A stretch of DNA of 12,271 nt from Tannerella sp. (GCA_031289515.1 JAITPH010000034.1:1-12271); one strand, 5' to 3'. Shown: positions 1 through 8,508, counted from the stretch's first letter. The notes: generated from the letters alone by a model not told the origin. Translations and numbers: made by a program.

Positions 1-2625
1 ACGGTCGAAATCGCCCAGTCCGTAACCCAGCACATCCAGGTTAAAGCCTTTGTATGCTATTTTTACGGTGAGGCCGTATTCCATGGAGGGCGTAGTGTTG
101 GCGATCACTTCGCGGTCGCCGTTGTCCACCGTTCCGTCGTTGTTGGTGTCGGCATACTTGAGGTCTCCGGCGCTCACCGGGCCAAAGCCCTGTTTCGGCG
201 AACTCCCGACGTCTGCGAGATCGGAGAAATTACCGACGTATCGCTGCCCAAGCACGTCTCCCACCTTTCTTATTTTTCGCAGTCCCGCCAATTCTTCGGG
301 ATAATCGGGTTCGGCTTCAATGAGGATTTTGCTCGTTCCGTAACAAATATTAGCGCCGACGGTGTATTTCCAGTCGCCAACTCTTCTTTCATACATCGCT
401 TCAGCTTCCCATCCCGCGCTTTTGTATCGTTTATAGTTTTGCATCATCAGCGCAGCGTTTTTACCGCTAACGCCCGGTACCATATCGGTGAGGTTTGCCA
501 GCGACCCGTCGAGCGTATTGTTGAAATAGCCTGCCGACAGCGTGAGCGAACGGAACAGTTGTACGTCGAAACCGCCGTTGAACTCGTAGCTTTTCTGAAA
601 GCCCACATTGGGATTGCCTGTCTGCGATTCGCGAGCGATATTGTTAAATCCCGACACGCCGTAGGTTCCTTGCGGTTCCCACACATCGCGATAGAGATAA
701 GCGGAAAACAAGCCGTCAGTTGTATAAGACGTGGAGCCTAATATGCCGTAGGAAGCCCTCAGTTTAAAATAATCCAGCCACGAAATATCCTGCATGAACG
801 ATTCTTCACTCACAATCCAGCCTGTGCCGAAGGTGGGGAAAACGCCAAACTGTTTCGAAGGAGCAAACGAACTGACGCCTACGCGATTCAAACTGACTTC
901 GGCAGTATAGCGATTGTCGTACATATAATTTACAAGTCCGCCGAAATTCAACCGTTTCAGGTTTTGCGCCTGAGTATTGTATTCTTTCTGTTGCTGGAAA
1001 TATACCAGCAACGCATTGATATCGTGCTTCCCAAATGTCCTGTTGTAAGTTGCCGTAAGATTGAAAGCATAGTTCCGGTTGGTGGTGGCGCCGCTTCGCG
1101 TCATGCCGGTGGCGCGCGTTTCCTGTCCCCACGAGGTGTAAGCTACAGGATTATCCGGGTCTCCGGTGGCGGCAGGCTCGAATACCACGTATGTTTCGCC
1201 TTGCGTGGAGGTGAAATAATTGTACATGTCGAAGGTGAGCATGGGACGCACGGACAATCCCTTCACCCATTTGTCCAAATCAATGTTAAGCGTGAAATCG
1301 CTTTGGATATAGGAATATTCCCGTTCCGCATGACCGCCGTTAACCAGTGCGCCGTAAGGATTGTTTTGATTCAGTCCGGTGCCGCCAAGTACAAAATCCT
1401 TTTCGGGTTGTCCGACATTGGCGCCCGGAATAAAAACGGGAAATTCATTCGGGCGGGTATCCGACAACATGTTGAAAAAATTCTGGGTGGACAGGTTAGG
1501 CCAGGATTTGTTCTGCAAAGCGGCGTTGAATCCGGCAGAGAAGGTGATGAAATCCAGAATGACATTGTCCACGTTACCCCTTATCGTATAAACATTGTCC
1601 CTGTTGGGATATTCGGTATAGTTTTCAAGCCCGCCGTTGGTCTGATAACCGATATGCGTAAAGAAGCGCGTGTTTTCGTTTCCGCCCGAATACTGCATAT
1701 TGGCCCGTGTGATGGTCATCTGCCTGTTCAGAAACATGTCGTAGTAGTCCACATCGGGATAGAGTATCGGGTCGCCGCTTTTGTAGCCTTCCGCATTGAA
1801 AGCAGGCTCCATGCCGTTGGCTGTTGCCGCCTGATTGTACATCGTTGCATAATCATACGAATTGAGGTACTTGGGCAAACGGAGCGGCTGCTGTACGCCG
1901 GTTTGCACATTTACGCGGGCGCTGTTCTCAAACGCTTTGCCCCTGCGGGTTTTGATCAGCAGTATTCCACCGGCGTTGACCCCTCCATAGAGCGATTTCA
2001 ACGAAGCATCTTTCAGCAGTTCGACGCTTTCCACCGATTCGGGTTCGATATAGTCCAGCGAGCGTTCCACGCCGTCCACAATGATCAGCAGGTCGCCCTG
2101 TTGCGCCCTGAGCCAAGTATTGGCTGTGGTGAAGCCGGGCACCAGCGTATTGTCCATGCTGAACAGCCCGTTGAGCCTTCCGCCGAGCGAATTGAGGAAA
2201 AACATGGTAGGATTGCTTTCCAGGTCGCGTCCGTCCACTTTTGAATAAGCTCCTACGGTACGCCGTTCGGTTGTCTCGCCGAACAACGTATAAAGTTTAT
2301 GCTCTTCGCCGTCGCGGGTAAGATTTTTTTCGAGCGTTATCTTACCGGCTTTATCAACGGAAATAACAGCGGTTTTATAACCTTCCGCCGTTATTTTTAC
2401 GTTGTCGTCCGAAGGTAATTGCAGGGTAATCCTGCCGCTTTCCCCAGTGAAATAGGTATTTCGTTTTTTTGCGGACGACACTGCGGCAAAAGGTACAGGA
2501 CTGCCGGATTCATCAACAACTTCAATTTTCGCTATTGTCAGAACCGTATTTTTCTGGGCTGCAACAGGCATCAATCCGCCTGTAACCAAAAGGATGAAAG
2601 CTAACGATATTTTCAGTACGTTCAT
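1..2625 (-). CDS. Second SusC-type TonB-dependent outer-membrane transporter, 3' end outside window
   Basis: Partial gene: 875 codons read without a stop from ATG at 2625 to the window edge; the missing C-terminus would complete a protein of about 1000 residues. Residues 1-24 look like a Sec signal peptide (hydrophobic LAFILLVTGG, then AAQ). Residues about 28-100 form a weak carboxypeptidase-regulatory-like (CNA-B-like) domain. About 118-230 is the TonB-dependent plug, recognised by IIVDGVERS and the SusC signature region DASLKSLYGGVNAGG followed by LLIKTRRG. The rest is barrel sequence, with an Asp-rich loop DTNNDGTVDNGD (826-837), seen in many SusC proteins and resembling an EF-hand loop. 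The TonB-box position, EEVVVVGYG in the upstream SusC, reads KLYTLFGETTERR here, so the box is divergent. It begins 30 bp after the susD-like gene, in the same operon; a partner SusD probably follows off the left edge (inference). Role: active import of an unknown oligosaccharide across the outer membrane. Confidence 0.93.
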   Translation of the reverse strand, partial: MNVLKISLAFILLVTGGLMPVAAQKNTVLTIAKIEVVDESGSPVPFAAVSSAKKRNTYFTGESGRITLQLPSDDNVKITAEGYKTAVISVDKAGKITLEKNLTRDGEEHKLYTLFGETTERRTVGAYSKVDGRDLESNPTMFFLNSLGGRLNGLFSMDNTLVPGFTTANTWLRAQQGDLLIIVDGVERSLDYIEPESVESVELLKDASLKSLYGGVNAGGILLIKTRRGKAFENSARVNVQTGVQQPLRLPKYLNSYDYATMYNQAATANGMEPAFNAEGYKSGDPILYPDVDYYDMFLNRQMTITRANMQYSGGNENTRFFTHIGYQTNGGLENYTEYPNRDNVYTIRGNVDNVILDFITFSAGFNAALQNKSWPNLSTQNFFNMLSDTRPNEFPVFIPGANVGQPEKDFVLGGTGLNQNNPYGALVNGGHAEREYSYIQSDFTLNIDLDKWVKGLSVRPMLTFDMYNYFTSTQGETYVVFEPAATGDPDNPVAYTSWGQETRATGMTRSGATTNRNYAFNLTATYNRTFGKHDINALLVYFQQQKEYNTQAQNLKRLNFGGLVNYMYDNRYTAEVSLNRVGVSSFAPSKQFGVFPTFGTGWIVSEESFMQDISWLDYFKLRASYGILGSTSYTTDGLFSAYLYRDVWEPQGTYGVSGFNNIARESQTGNPNVGFQKSYEFNGGFDVQLFRSLTLSAGYFNNTLDGSLANLTDMVPGVSGKNAALMMQNYKRYKSAGWEAEAMYERRVGDWKYTVGANICYGTSKILIEAEPDYPEELAGLRKIRKVGDVLGQRYVGNFSDLADVGSSPKQGFGPVSAGDLKYADTNNDGTVDNGDREVIANTTPSMEYGLTVKIAYKGFNLDVLGYGLGDFDR

Positions 2626-2655
2626 TTTTTTTAAATTTTAAGTATTTAATTTTAT

Positions 2656-4467
2656 TTACCAACCCGGATTTTGTTTGAAATTAGGACCGATACGGGTGTC
2701 GTCTAATTTGATAACAAACAGATTGTGACGGTCTTCGTAAACTCTTCTCAGGAACAATTCCTTTTCAAATTTGAATCCCGTAGGATAGGCGTTTGCATCA
2801 TATCCGGCTGCCAGTTTGGTGATTCTCATCCGCCAGATATCCCTGTATTCGGGTTGTGTGCCTATTTTCCAGCGTCGCAGGTCGAACAGACGGTGTTCTT
2901 CGAAGCATAGCTCCACGCGGCGTTCATTGCGTACTCTTGCCCTGAAATCATTTTGATTCAGAAATTTGCTGTGTACGTCGGGCATATTGGCGCGAGCGCG
3001 CACCATATTTACCGCTTCCGCCGCCGAATATTTGCATCTGCCGTCCTTTGTCGCGGGATTGTTCCATGCTTCGTCGGCGCTTTCGGCAAAGTTCAGGTAC
3101 AATTCAGCCATGCGAATATACGGCCAAACTAGTGGTAAAGTGGCGGCGTTCCACGTTTTTCCCATCCATTTTTTTGCATAATAGCCGGTTTGCGTGTATC
3201 CCATATCGGGGACGCCCTGAGCGGTGATTTTGCAGTCGTCGCTACCCGACAACCCTGTTCCTTCGTCATATTGCCATATTTTCAGCGTCCGGTTCATTAC
3301 GGTAGAGTTATTGTACAGAATATTATATTCGAAACGCGGATCCCTACCCACATACGGATTCTGCTCCACATGTCCCGATTCGGGATCGTCAATCGGCAGT
3401 CCCGTTGCCTGCATTTCAAAACAATCTATCAATCTTTGATTGACGGCTACGCCATATTTTCCCGACAAGGTTCCGGGCGGACGTATCGTATTGATATAAG
3501 CGTCGGAACCCCAGTTGATTTGCGCTCTTCTGCCGAAAAGAATTTCGGTGGTGTAGATTTCTTCCTGAGCGTCCTTGAAAAGATAATAATACCCGTCATC
3601 GCCATTGTTGGCAGCGCCCCATTCCGCTAAGGTGTAGCCTACTCCTTCGGCGGCTTTCAACGCTTCGTCGGCAGCAAGCGCAGCGGCTTCCCAGAGGTTT
3701 TCGCCTGCGCCTGCTTCATTGCGCGCCTGATCGCTGGCAGCATAAAGCAGGATGCGCGATTTTATTGCCAATGCCGCTATCCGTGTGGGATGTTGAAATT
3801 CGGAGGCGGGAATGACGTCTTGCAGATACATGGCTGCCGAATCGCAATCCAATGCAGCCAGCTTGTATGTTTCCTGCATGGTGAGCCGTGGAATATCCAT
3901 GTCATCCGAAGCGTCAATGGGCGCGTAAAGATAAGGCATTCCGCCCCAGCGGCGCGTCAGTTCCATATAAGCGAAAGCCCTGTAAAAATAACACGTACCC
4001 AGTATTTTGTTTTTACCGGTTTCGCCTCCCGGATAATATTCAATATTCCGTATGCCGGTGTTCGCTACGCGGATATGTTTCCATATTTGCTCCCATGTTG
4101 TATTGTTAGCCATTGGGGCGTCTCCATTGCTGCGCATGGCGTAATAATTCCCTATCTGGCATTGCACGGATGGGACGCCCGAATAGGTAGGCGTGGACAT
4201 GGAATTATCGGTGATGTCGTCCCAACTTCCTAATGGTTTTACTCCATTCTGCAAATACAGAAAGAAAGGATTGATGACCAAGTATTCGCAATAATTCCGG
4301 TAATTGGTGGAATCCTTAAAAACTTTATCGAAATCGTAACCGTCGGCTTCGGGCATTTTGTCCAGATAGCCGCTGTCACACGACGCGAAGAGCAGCATAG
4401 ACAACAGGATCCCAATATTCAAGATTCCGCGGTTCCATCGTTTTTGAAAGAAAGTAATGCTTTTCAT
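2656..4467 (-). CDS. SusD/RagB-family nutrient-binding surface lipoprotein
   Basis: 603 residues, normal for the family. The N-terminus (1-30) is a lipoprotein signal: basic start, hydrophobic ILNIGILLSMLLFAS, then lipidated Cys30 followed by DSGYLDKMP, a typical SusD beginning. The N-terminal SusD-like helical (TPR-like) part includes RAFAYMELTRRWGGMPYL (163-180). The C-terminal SusD/RagB domain includes WPYIRMAELYLNFAE (448-462) and RNERRVELCFEEHRLFDLRRW (513-533), and the protein ends in the family-typical NPGW. By family knowledge it sits on the cell surface as a lid over the SusC barrel, opening to capture glycan and deliver it to the transporter. It lies 29 bp after the full-length susC-like gene and 30 bp before the second one, so co-transcription is very likely. 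The start at 4467 gives a complete signal peptide and is preceded by an A-rich leader as is common in this phylum. The substrate cannot be told from the sequence. Confidence 0.96.
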   Translation of the reverse strand: MKSITFFQKRWNRGILNIGILLSMLLFASCDSGYLDKMPEADGYDFDKVFKDSTNYRNYCEYLVINPFFLYLQNGVKPLGSWDDITDNSMSTPTYSGVPSVQCQIGNYYAMRSNGDAPMANNTTWEQIWKHIRVANTGIRNIEYYPGGETGKNKILGTCYFYRAFAYMELTRRWGGMPYLYAPIDASDDMDIPRLTMQETYKLAALDCDSAAMYLQDVIPASEFQHPTRIAALAIKSRILLYAASDQARNEAGAGENLWEAAALAADEALKAAEGVGYTLAEWGAANNGDDGYYYLFKDAQEEIYTTEILFGRRAQINWGSDAYINTIRPPGTLSGKYGVAVNQRLIDCFEMQATGLPIDDPESGHVEQNPYVGRDPRFEYNILYNNSTVMNRTLKIWQYDEGTGLSGSDDCKITAQGVPDMGYTQTGYYAKKWMGKTWNAATLPLVWPYIRMAELYLNFAESADEAWNNPATKDGRCKYSAAEAVNMVRARANMPDVHSKFLNQNDFRARVRNERRVELCFEEHRLFDLRRWKIGTQPEYRDIWRMRITKLAAGYDANAYPTGFKFEKELFLRRVYEDRHNLFVIKLDDTRIGPNFKQNPGW

Positions 4468-4496
4468 ATCATTTTATTTTTATTTTTATTCATTAA

Positions 4497-7400
4497 TTAA
4501 AAACCAATTTGTAAACCGAATGAAATTCTTTTTAGCATGGGATAATACCCGTTAACAAGCCGTCCATCGTTGCCTACGTCGCTAGCTTCCGGGTCCGCCA
4601 GCGGATAATCGGACGCCCATGTAAAAATGTTGTTACCGCGCAGATAGACGGATAATTTTTCCAGTTTCAGTTTGCTGACCGTTTCCTTCGGCAAGTTATA
4701 ACCCAGGCTGAGCGATTTCAGGCGGATATATGAGCCGTCGTACAGGTTGGTGGTTCTCACCGCTCCGTCGCCGACGTTATTATGCGTACGGTTGGCGTCG
4801 AAGTGGTACGCCGGAAATTGTGCATTGCGATTGTCGGGACTCCATGTATCCAGCTGATATTCGAACACGTGATTGCCCAGCCGGTGGAGGGGCCATGCAT
4901 AAGCGTCAATAACAAACTTGCTGAAATGGCTGACGCCCTGAAGCAGAAAGTCAAATTCAAAGTTGCGGAACCTGAAACCGCCGCCCAGTCCGTAATTGTA
5001 CAACGGATATTGAGCAGAATAGCCCAATGGTACCTGATCGTTCTCGTCGATCAGCCCGTCGCCGTTGAAATCCACCCATTGCGAATCGCCCAGCCCCATC
5101 AAGGCTCCGCCATAGCTGATGGAGTTCATCTGCTCGTCCACATTTTGTATCATGCCTCTGGATACGTATCCGAACAATGTTCCGATGCGATGACCTTCCT
5201 GTTTCTGGTATTCGGGTTTATACATCGGTTCGTCGCGCGAAATGATGCGGTTGTCGCTGAAACTGACGGAAGGTTTCAGCCAATAATAGAATTCGTTAGC
5301 AACGGTTTGCTGGAATTTCAGTTCTACTTCATAGCCTTTGGTTTCGGTTTCGCCGAGGTTTTGCTGTTTCGAGCCTACGCCGAACCATGCGGGCACCGAC
5401 AATCTGCTAAGCAGGATCTGGTCTCTGTGTTCTTTGAAAAAGTCCACTGTGAGAACAAACATGTTGCTTTTCAGGAAAGCCAGTTCCACACCGATATCCT
5501 GCTTGACGGCTCTTTCCCATTTGGCGTTGGCATTGGCTGCCGCTTCTTCCACAATGGCTGTGATGGAAGGGCCTGTTGCCGTCGGCGTGCCTGCCCAGTA
5601 CTTGTCGCTGCCATATACGGCCGCACCGTTGACGTATGACGATGTGTAGAGCCATCGGTTGGACGACGCATCGCTGCCCACTTCGCCGTAGGAGGCTCTG
5701 ATTTTCGCCCTGCTTACAATTGGCTTTAGCGGATTGAAAAACTTTTCGTTGTGCAGGTTCCAGCCCACGGCGTATGAAGGGAAAAATCCATACCTGTTTT
5801 GGGGAGCGAACTGTTCCGATCCGTTGTATGCCATGTTCACCTCAAACAGGTAGCGTGTGTCGTAGTCGTAGGTTGCACGCCCGATAATGCCTTCTTCAAA
5901 TCTGGGGAAAGCTACGTTGGTCTGGTTTTTTCTGCGTTGTCCCAGTATTAATCCGCTGACAGCGTGTTTGCCGAAGTTTCGCGCATAATTGACTGAAGCT
6001 TCAAAATACCAACTTCTGAAGGGATCGCCGGAGACGGATTCTCCCTCGGCGTTGACCGGCGTAGCAGGCGCTTCGCCGTCGATGTTGCCGCCGCGTCCCT
6101 TGTAGCGTACCCACGAGCCATCCGGATTTAGATGGTACGAAATTGCATCATACGACCATGCCCTGACATAAGCCATATTGTGCGTATATGCCACTTTTGC
6201 ATTCAACGAAAGCCCTTGGGTGATAAAGTTGAGGTCCTGTTTCAGGCGGAGGGTAGCATTCAGATCGGTTTTTTTGATGGTTCGTTGCCCGCTGTAATTA
6301 TTGCCGATCATCGGATTTTCCGAATTTACGTTACCTGTTCCGGCTATTCTTCTCCCCGTTTCGTCGGGACGGGTCGGGTCGGGATAATCTATCAACACCT
6401 CTGCCGGATATTCGGCGGGCGCAACCATGGGTCCCAGCATGTAGATCGGTCGGTACACACGTTGTAAATTGGTCTCATACGGCGAATTGGTTATACTGAC
6501 GAATCCCCCCGCATCCAATGAAAGCAGCGTGGTTTTGGTCAGGTCGGCATCAATATTGAACCTGTAATTATAGCGATCGAACTCGTATGTAGGGTTGTAA
6601 GTCGGCTGTTTCTCCGTTTTGATGATATCGCCGTCATACAGGTAACTTACCGAAGCAAAGATTCTTGCATAATCGGTTCCGCCCGAAATATTGACATTGT
6701 ACTGCTGGGAAAACGCTGTTTCTTTGAGCATTAATTCCTGCCAGTTGGTGCTGGGATAGACGTAAGGCATATCCTGTGTGCGATAATGTTCCATCGTGCT
6801 GTTCGAAAGCAGGCTACCCCAGTTATTGTCGTTTTTGTAGGCTTCGTTCATCACCAGCGCCGTGGCATAACTATTCATCGGGGCGATAATATTTATGGAC
6901 TGTTTGGCGATAGTTTCAGCCGTTGCGTTCACCTTTACCCCGCCTTTTGTGCCGCGTTTAGTGGTAATCAGGATGACGCCGTTGGCGCCCCGTACACCGA
7001 AGATGGCAGTAGCGGAAGCATCTTTCAGGACGGAAAGGGTCTCAATTTCGTTCGGGTCAATGTTGTTGAAATTCCGTTCGACGCCGTCCACCATCACTAA
7101 GGGAGCGCTTGATTCCCAAGAAGAGCGGCCCCTGATGTAGATATCTCCTGCGTCCTCGCCGGGTTTCCCCGAACTTTGAACGACACTTACGCCTGCAATC
7201 TGTCCCGACAGGGCATTGGCGACGTTGGTAGTTACCATTTTCAGCATGTCGTCGCCCTTTACCTGACTGATAGCTGCCACGGAGCTTTCTTTCTTTTGTA
7301 CGCCGTAGCCAACCACCACCACTTCTTCTATTTCCGTTATGCTCTCCGACAAAGTGACATTGAGGTTTTGCTGATTTCCAATCTTGATTTCCCGTTTGGA

Positions 7401-7676
7401 AAAACCCAGATATGAAAACACAAGTATGTCCTCGTCACTTGATACATTAATGGAGTAATGACCGTTTATGTCAGTCGTTATTCCCTGAGTAGTACCCTTC
7501 ACCATGATGCTTACTCCCGGTAAGGTTTCACCCCCATCGTCGCTTACGGTTCCGGTAACTTTTCGCGTCTGACCATACAGGTCAGTACCGAAACTCAATC
7601 CAAACACGCACATCAAGACTAATAATTGCCTTAACGGCGGTAGCGGTAAATGTTTTATTCCAATTTTCATAGGCAT
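4497..7676 (-). CDS. SusC/RagA-family TonB-dependent outer-membrane transporter
   Basis: 1059 residues, full length. A signal peptide occupies about 1-36 (hydrophobic LLVLMCVFGLSFG, then LYGQ). A carboxypeptidase-D regulatory-like domain follows at about 38-112 (VTGTVSDDGGETLPGVSI, then GITTDINGHYSI). The TonB box EEVVVVGYG is at 117-125, the plug at about 126-240 with VMVDGVER and the SusC/RagA signature DASATAIFGVRGANG (219-233) plus ILITTKRG. The remainder is the 22-strand-type barrel, including an Asp-rich loop DFNGDGLIDEND (869-880), and the protein ends with aromatic Phe (ISFGLQIGF), as expected for BAM-dependent folding. It imports large oligosaccharides using TonB/ExbBD energy, paired with the SusD-like lipoprotein that follows after 29 bp. 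It is the first gene of the operon. ATG at 7676 (MPMKIG) is used here; ATG at 7670 (MKIGIK) is equally possible because both leave an intact signal peptide and neither has a clear Shine-Dalgarno site. The substrate is unknown. Confidence 0.97.
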   Translation of the reverse strand: MPMKIGIKHLPLPPLRQLLVLMCVFGLSFGTDLYGQTRKVTGTVSDDGGETLPGVSIMVKGTTQGITTDINGHYSINVSSDEDILVFSYLGFSKREIKIGNQQNLNVTLSESITEIEEVVVVGYGVQKKESSVAAISQVKGDDMLKMVTTNVANALSGQIAGVSVVQSSGKPGEDAGDIYIRGRSSWESSAPLVMVDGVERNFNNIDPNEIETLSVLKDASATAIFGVRGANGVILITTKRGTKGGVKVNATAETIAKQSINIIAPMNSYATALVMNEAYKNDNNWGSLLSNSTMEHYRTQDMPYVYPSTNWQELMLKETAFSQQYNVNISGGTDYARIFASVSYLYDGDIIKTEKQPTYNPTYEFDRYNYRFNIDADLTKTTLLSLDAGGFVSITNSPYETNLQRVYRPIYMLGPMVAPAEYPAEVLIDYPDPTRPDETGRRIAGTGNVNSENPMIGNNYSGQRTIKKTDLNATLRLKQDLNFITQGLSLNAKVAYTHNMAYVRAWSYDAISYHLNPDGSWVRYKGRGGNIDGEAPATPVNAEGESVSGDPFRSWYFEASVNYARNFGKHAVSGLILGQRRKNQTNVAFPRFEEGIIGRATYDYDTRYLFEVNMAYNGSEQFAPQNRYGFFPSYAVGWNLHNEKFFNPLKPIVSRAKIRASYGEVGSDASSNRWLYTSSYVNGAAVYGSDKYWAGTPTATGPSITAIVEEAAANANAKWERAVKQDIGVELAFLKSNMFVLTVDFFKEHRDQILLSRLSVPAWFGVGSKQQNLGETETKGYEVELKFQQTVANEFYYWLKPSVSFSDNRIISRDEPMYKPEYQKQEGHRIGTLFGYVSRGMIQNVDEQMNSISYGGALMGLGDSQWVDFNGDGLIDENDQVPLGYSAQYPLYNYGLGGGFRFRNFEFDFLLQGVSHFSKFVIDAYAWPLHRLGNHVFEYQLDTWSPDNRNAQFPAYHFDANRTHNNVGDGAVRTTNLYDGSYIRLKSLSLGYNLPKETVSKLKLEKLSVYLRGNNIFTWASDYPLADPEASDVGNDGRLVNGYYPMLKRISFGLQIGF

Positions 7677-7742
7677 TAATTTTTATTATATAGACAGTTA
7701 TTGATTCGAAATCTTTCGCAATTGTACCGACATGACAATGGC

Positions 7743-7769
7743 ATACATTTACTCGTGCGGTAAATGTAT
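7743..7769. promoter_or_regulatory. Perfect 10-bp inverted repeat upstream of the susC-like gene
   Basis: Arms ATACATTTAC (7743-7752) and GTAAATGTAT (7760-7769) are perfect reverse complements around a 7-nt spacer, 67 bp before the start codon at 7676. In DNA this is a plausible operator for a dimeric regulator (arm centres 17 bp apart). In the predicted susC leader RNA it would form a 10-bp hairpin with a 7-nt loop. No T-run follows on the minus strand, so it is not a standard intrinsic terminator. Which role is real cannot be decided from sequence. Confidence 0.6.
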
Positions 7770-7867
7770 TCACGCAAAAAAATATCCCCTTTTTTCAGCT
7801 GTTTTTGATAGAAACAACGAAAGGATTTTGTATTTAAAAAACTTGTTTGGCTATATTGAGCGCGGGT

Positions 7868-7887
7868 GCGTACATATATATATACGC
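7868..7887. repeat. A/T-rich imperfect palindrome (TA-repeat hairpin)
   Basis: GCGTA and TACGC bracket a short alternating TA run. On the minus strand the arms extend through a G.U pair into the TA run, giving a possible small hairpin just 3' of the GA tract in the predicted leader RNA. Alternating TA can also melt easily in supercoiled DNA. No specific function is claimed. Confidence 0.4.
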
Positions 7888-7891
7888 CTGC

Positions 7892-7946
<55 letters not shown>

Positions 7947-7957
7947 AAAAATATCCC

Positions 7958-7982
7958 TTAACATCCAAATTTTGGACGTTAA
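7958..7982. promoter_or_regulatory. 12-bp inverted repeat with one wobble position in the susC leader
   Basis: Arms TTAACATCCAAA (7958-7969) and TTTGGACGTTAA (7971-7982) match at 11 of 12 positions around a single central base. The one mismatch (7963/7977) becomes a G.U pair in RNA copied on the minus strand, so the minus-strand transcript can form an uninterrupted stem (about 9 bp with a 7-nt loop). It is followed on that strand, after GGGATA, by a run of six T and then the GA tract. It could be an operator, a leader hairpin or a weak attenuator-type terminator; the gap before the T-run argues against an efficient one. Confidence 0.5.
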
Positions 7983-8012
7983 AAAAGTCTAAAGCCGAGA
8001 TGTCTGTTATTC

Positions 8013-8051
8013 GATGTAACATTTGATTATATTTTGGCACAAAGTTACATC
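8013..8051. promoter_or_regulatory. Inverted repeat overlapping the susC-operon -7 box (operator candidate)
   Basis: GATGTAAC (8013-8020) and GTTACATC (8044-8051) are perfect 8-bp reverse complements separated by 23 bp. Arm centres are 31 bp apart, close to three helical turns, so both arms face the same side of the DNA. The right arm shares bases with the -7 element at 8040-8047 and the left arm lies just past the expected transcription start. A regulator bound here would most simply act as a repressor. No regulator gene is present in the window. Confidence 0.45.
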
Positions 8052-8070
8052 TATTTTTGAATATAGCAAA
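8040..8070 (-). promoter_or_regulatory. Bacteroidota-type promoter for the susC-like operon
   Basis: On the minus strand TTTG (8070-8067) is followed after exactly 19 bp by TAACTTTG (8047-8040), an exact match to the primary sigma-factor consensus of this phylum (TTTG, 19-21 bp, TAnnTTTG). Transcription should start near 8033, giving a leader of about 355 nt before the start at 7676. No equally good match was found closer to the gene; a weaker TACAATTG on the minus strand at about 7732-7725 lacks a -33 element. Confidence 0.65.
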
Positions 8071-8100
8071 TATTTTCTTGATTTTTTTTTAAAATATATT

Positions 8101-8334
8101 TAATCACCCTTTATTTCAGGGCTTCTGACGCGGTATAAATAAATTTTGCAAGTCTCCGCAAGGACATAGTATTTGCGCTATCGCTTACCTGCCGGAAAAG
8201 GGCTCATGCTATCGCTGTGCTTATCTGTTTTGCTTTGGGAATGTTTCAAAGCAGGTATTTACGTCATTGCGAGGAAGTTACTAAACGAGTTTGGCAAAAA
8301 GGAAGAATGACTAATAGAAACCGTCTGCGCTTGC
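8101..8334. other. Gene-free stretch with degenerate repeat fragments
   Basis: No supported gene. It contains a fragment of the palindromic repeat, CGTCATTGCGAGGAA (8262-8276), with no matching right arm; the string GACATAGTATTTGCGC (8163-8178), matching GGCATAGCATTTGCGC at 8421-8436 in 14 of 16 positions; and a small inverted repeat TGCTTTG/CAAAGCA (8231-8237 and 8247-8253). This looks like the decayed left end of the tandem repeat array that continues to the right. Confidence 0.55.
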
Positions 8335-8336
8335 CA

Positions 8337-8401
8337 TCATTGCGAGGAACGAAGCAATCCGGAAAATACAGGGCGCTGGATTGCTTCGTTCCTCGCAATG
8401 A
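8337..8401. repeat. Palindromic intergenic repeat, copy A
   Basis: A perfect 24-bp inverted repeat: the left arm 8337-8360 (TCATTGCGAGGAACG then AAGCAATCC) pairs with 8378-8401 around a 17-nt loop. The pairing extends outward with small bulges (GTCTGC at 8323-8328 against GCAGAC at 8404-8409). It carries no open reading frame of its own and resembles REP- or MITE-like elements. The string GCGAGGAACGAAGCAATCC is one I recall as a widespread repeat motif in several bacterial phyla; this was not checked. It lies in the 3' flank of gdhA, but no T-run follows, so it is not an obvious intrinsic terminator. Confidence 0.9.
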
Positions 8402-8441
8402 CGGCAGACTGTCCTTTATTGGCATAGCATTTGCGCGTTTT

Positions 8442-8508
8442 CGTCATTATAGGAACGAAGCAATCCGGATATACAAGGCGCTGGATTGCTTCGTTCCTAC
8501 CAATGACG
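8442..8508. repeat. Palindromic intergenic repeat, copy B
   Basis: Second copy of the same element. Inner arms 8450-8466 and 8483-8499 pair perfectly (17 bp), outer arms CGTCATT (8442-8448) and AATGACG (8502-8508) pair perfectly, with a small internal loop between (A against CC). The loop sequence is close to that of copy A (both contain GGCGCT), and GGCATAGC follows each copy (8421 and 8525), so copies A and B are tandem duplicates of a unit of about 105 bp rather than independent insertions. Confidence 0.88.

Noticed and set aside
964..2244. Plus-strand ORF of 426 codons
   Set aside because: It lies wholly opposite the second SusC gene, whose minus-strand frame reads without interruption with clear plug and barrel motifs.
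8337..8508. Palindromes A and B as the intrinsic terminator of gdhA
   Set aside because: The stems are strong but neither is followed by a T-run on the minus strand, so termination cannot be claimed from the sequence.
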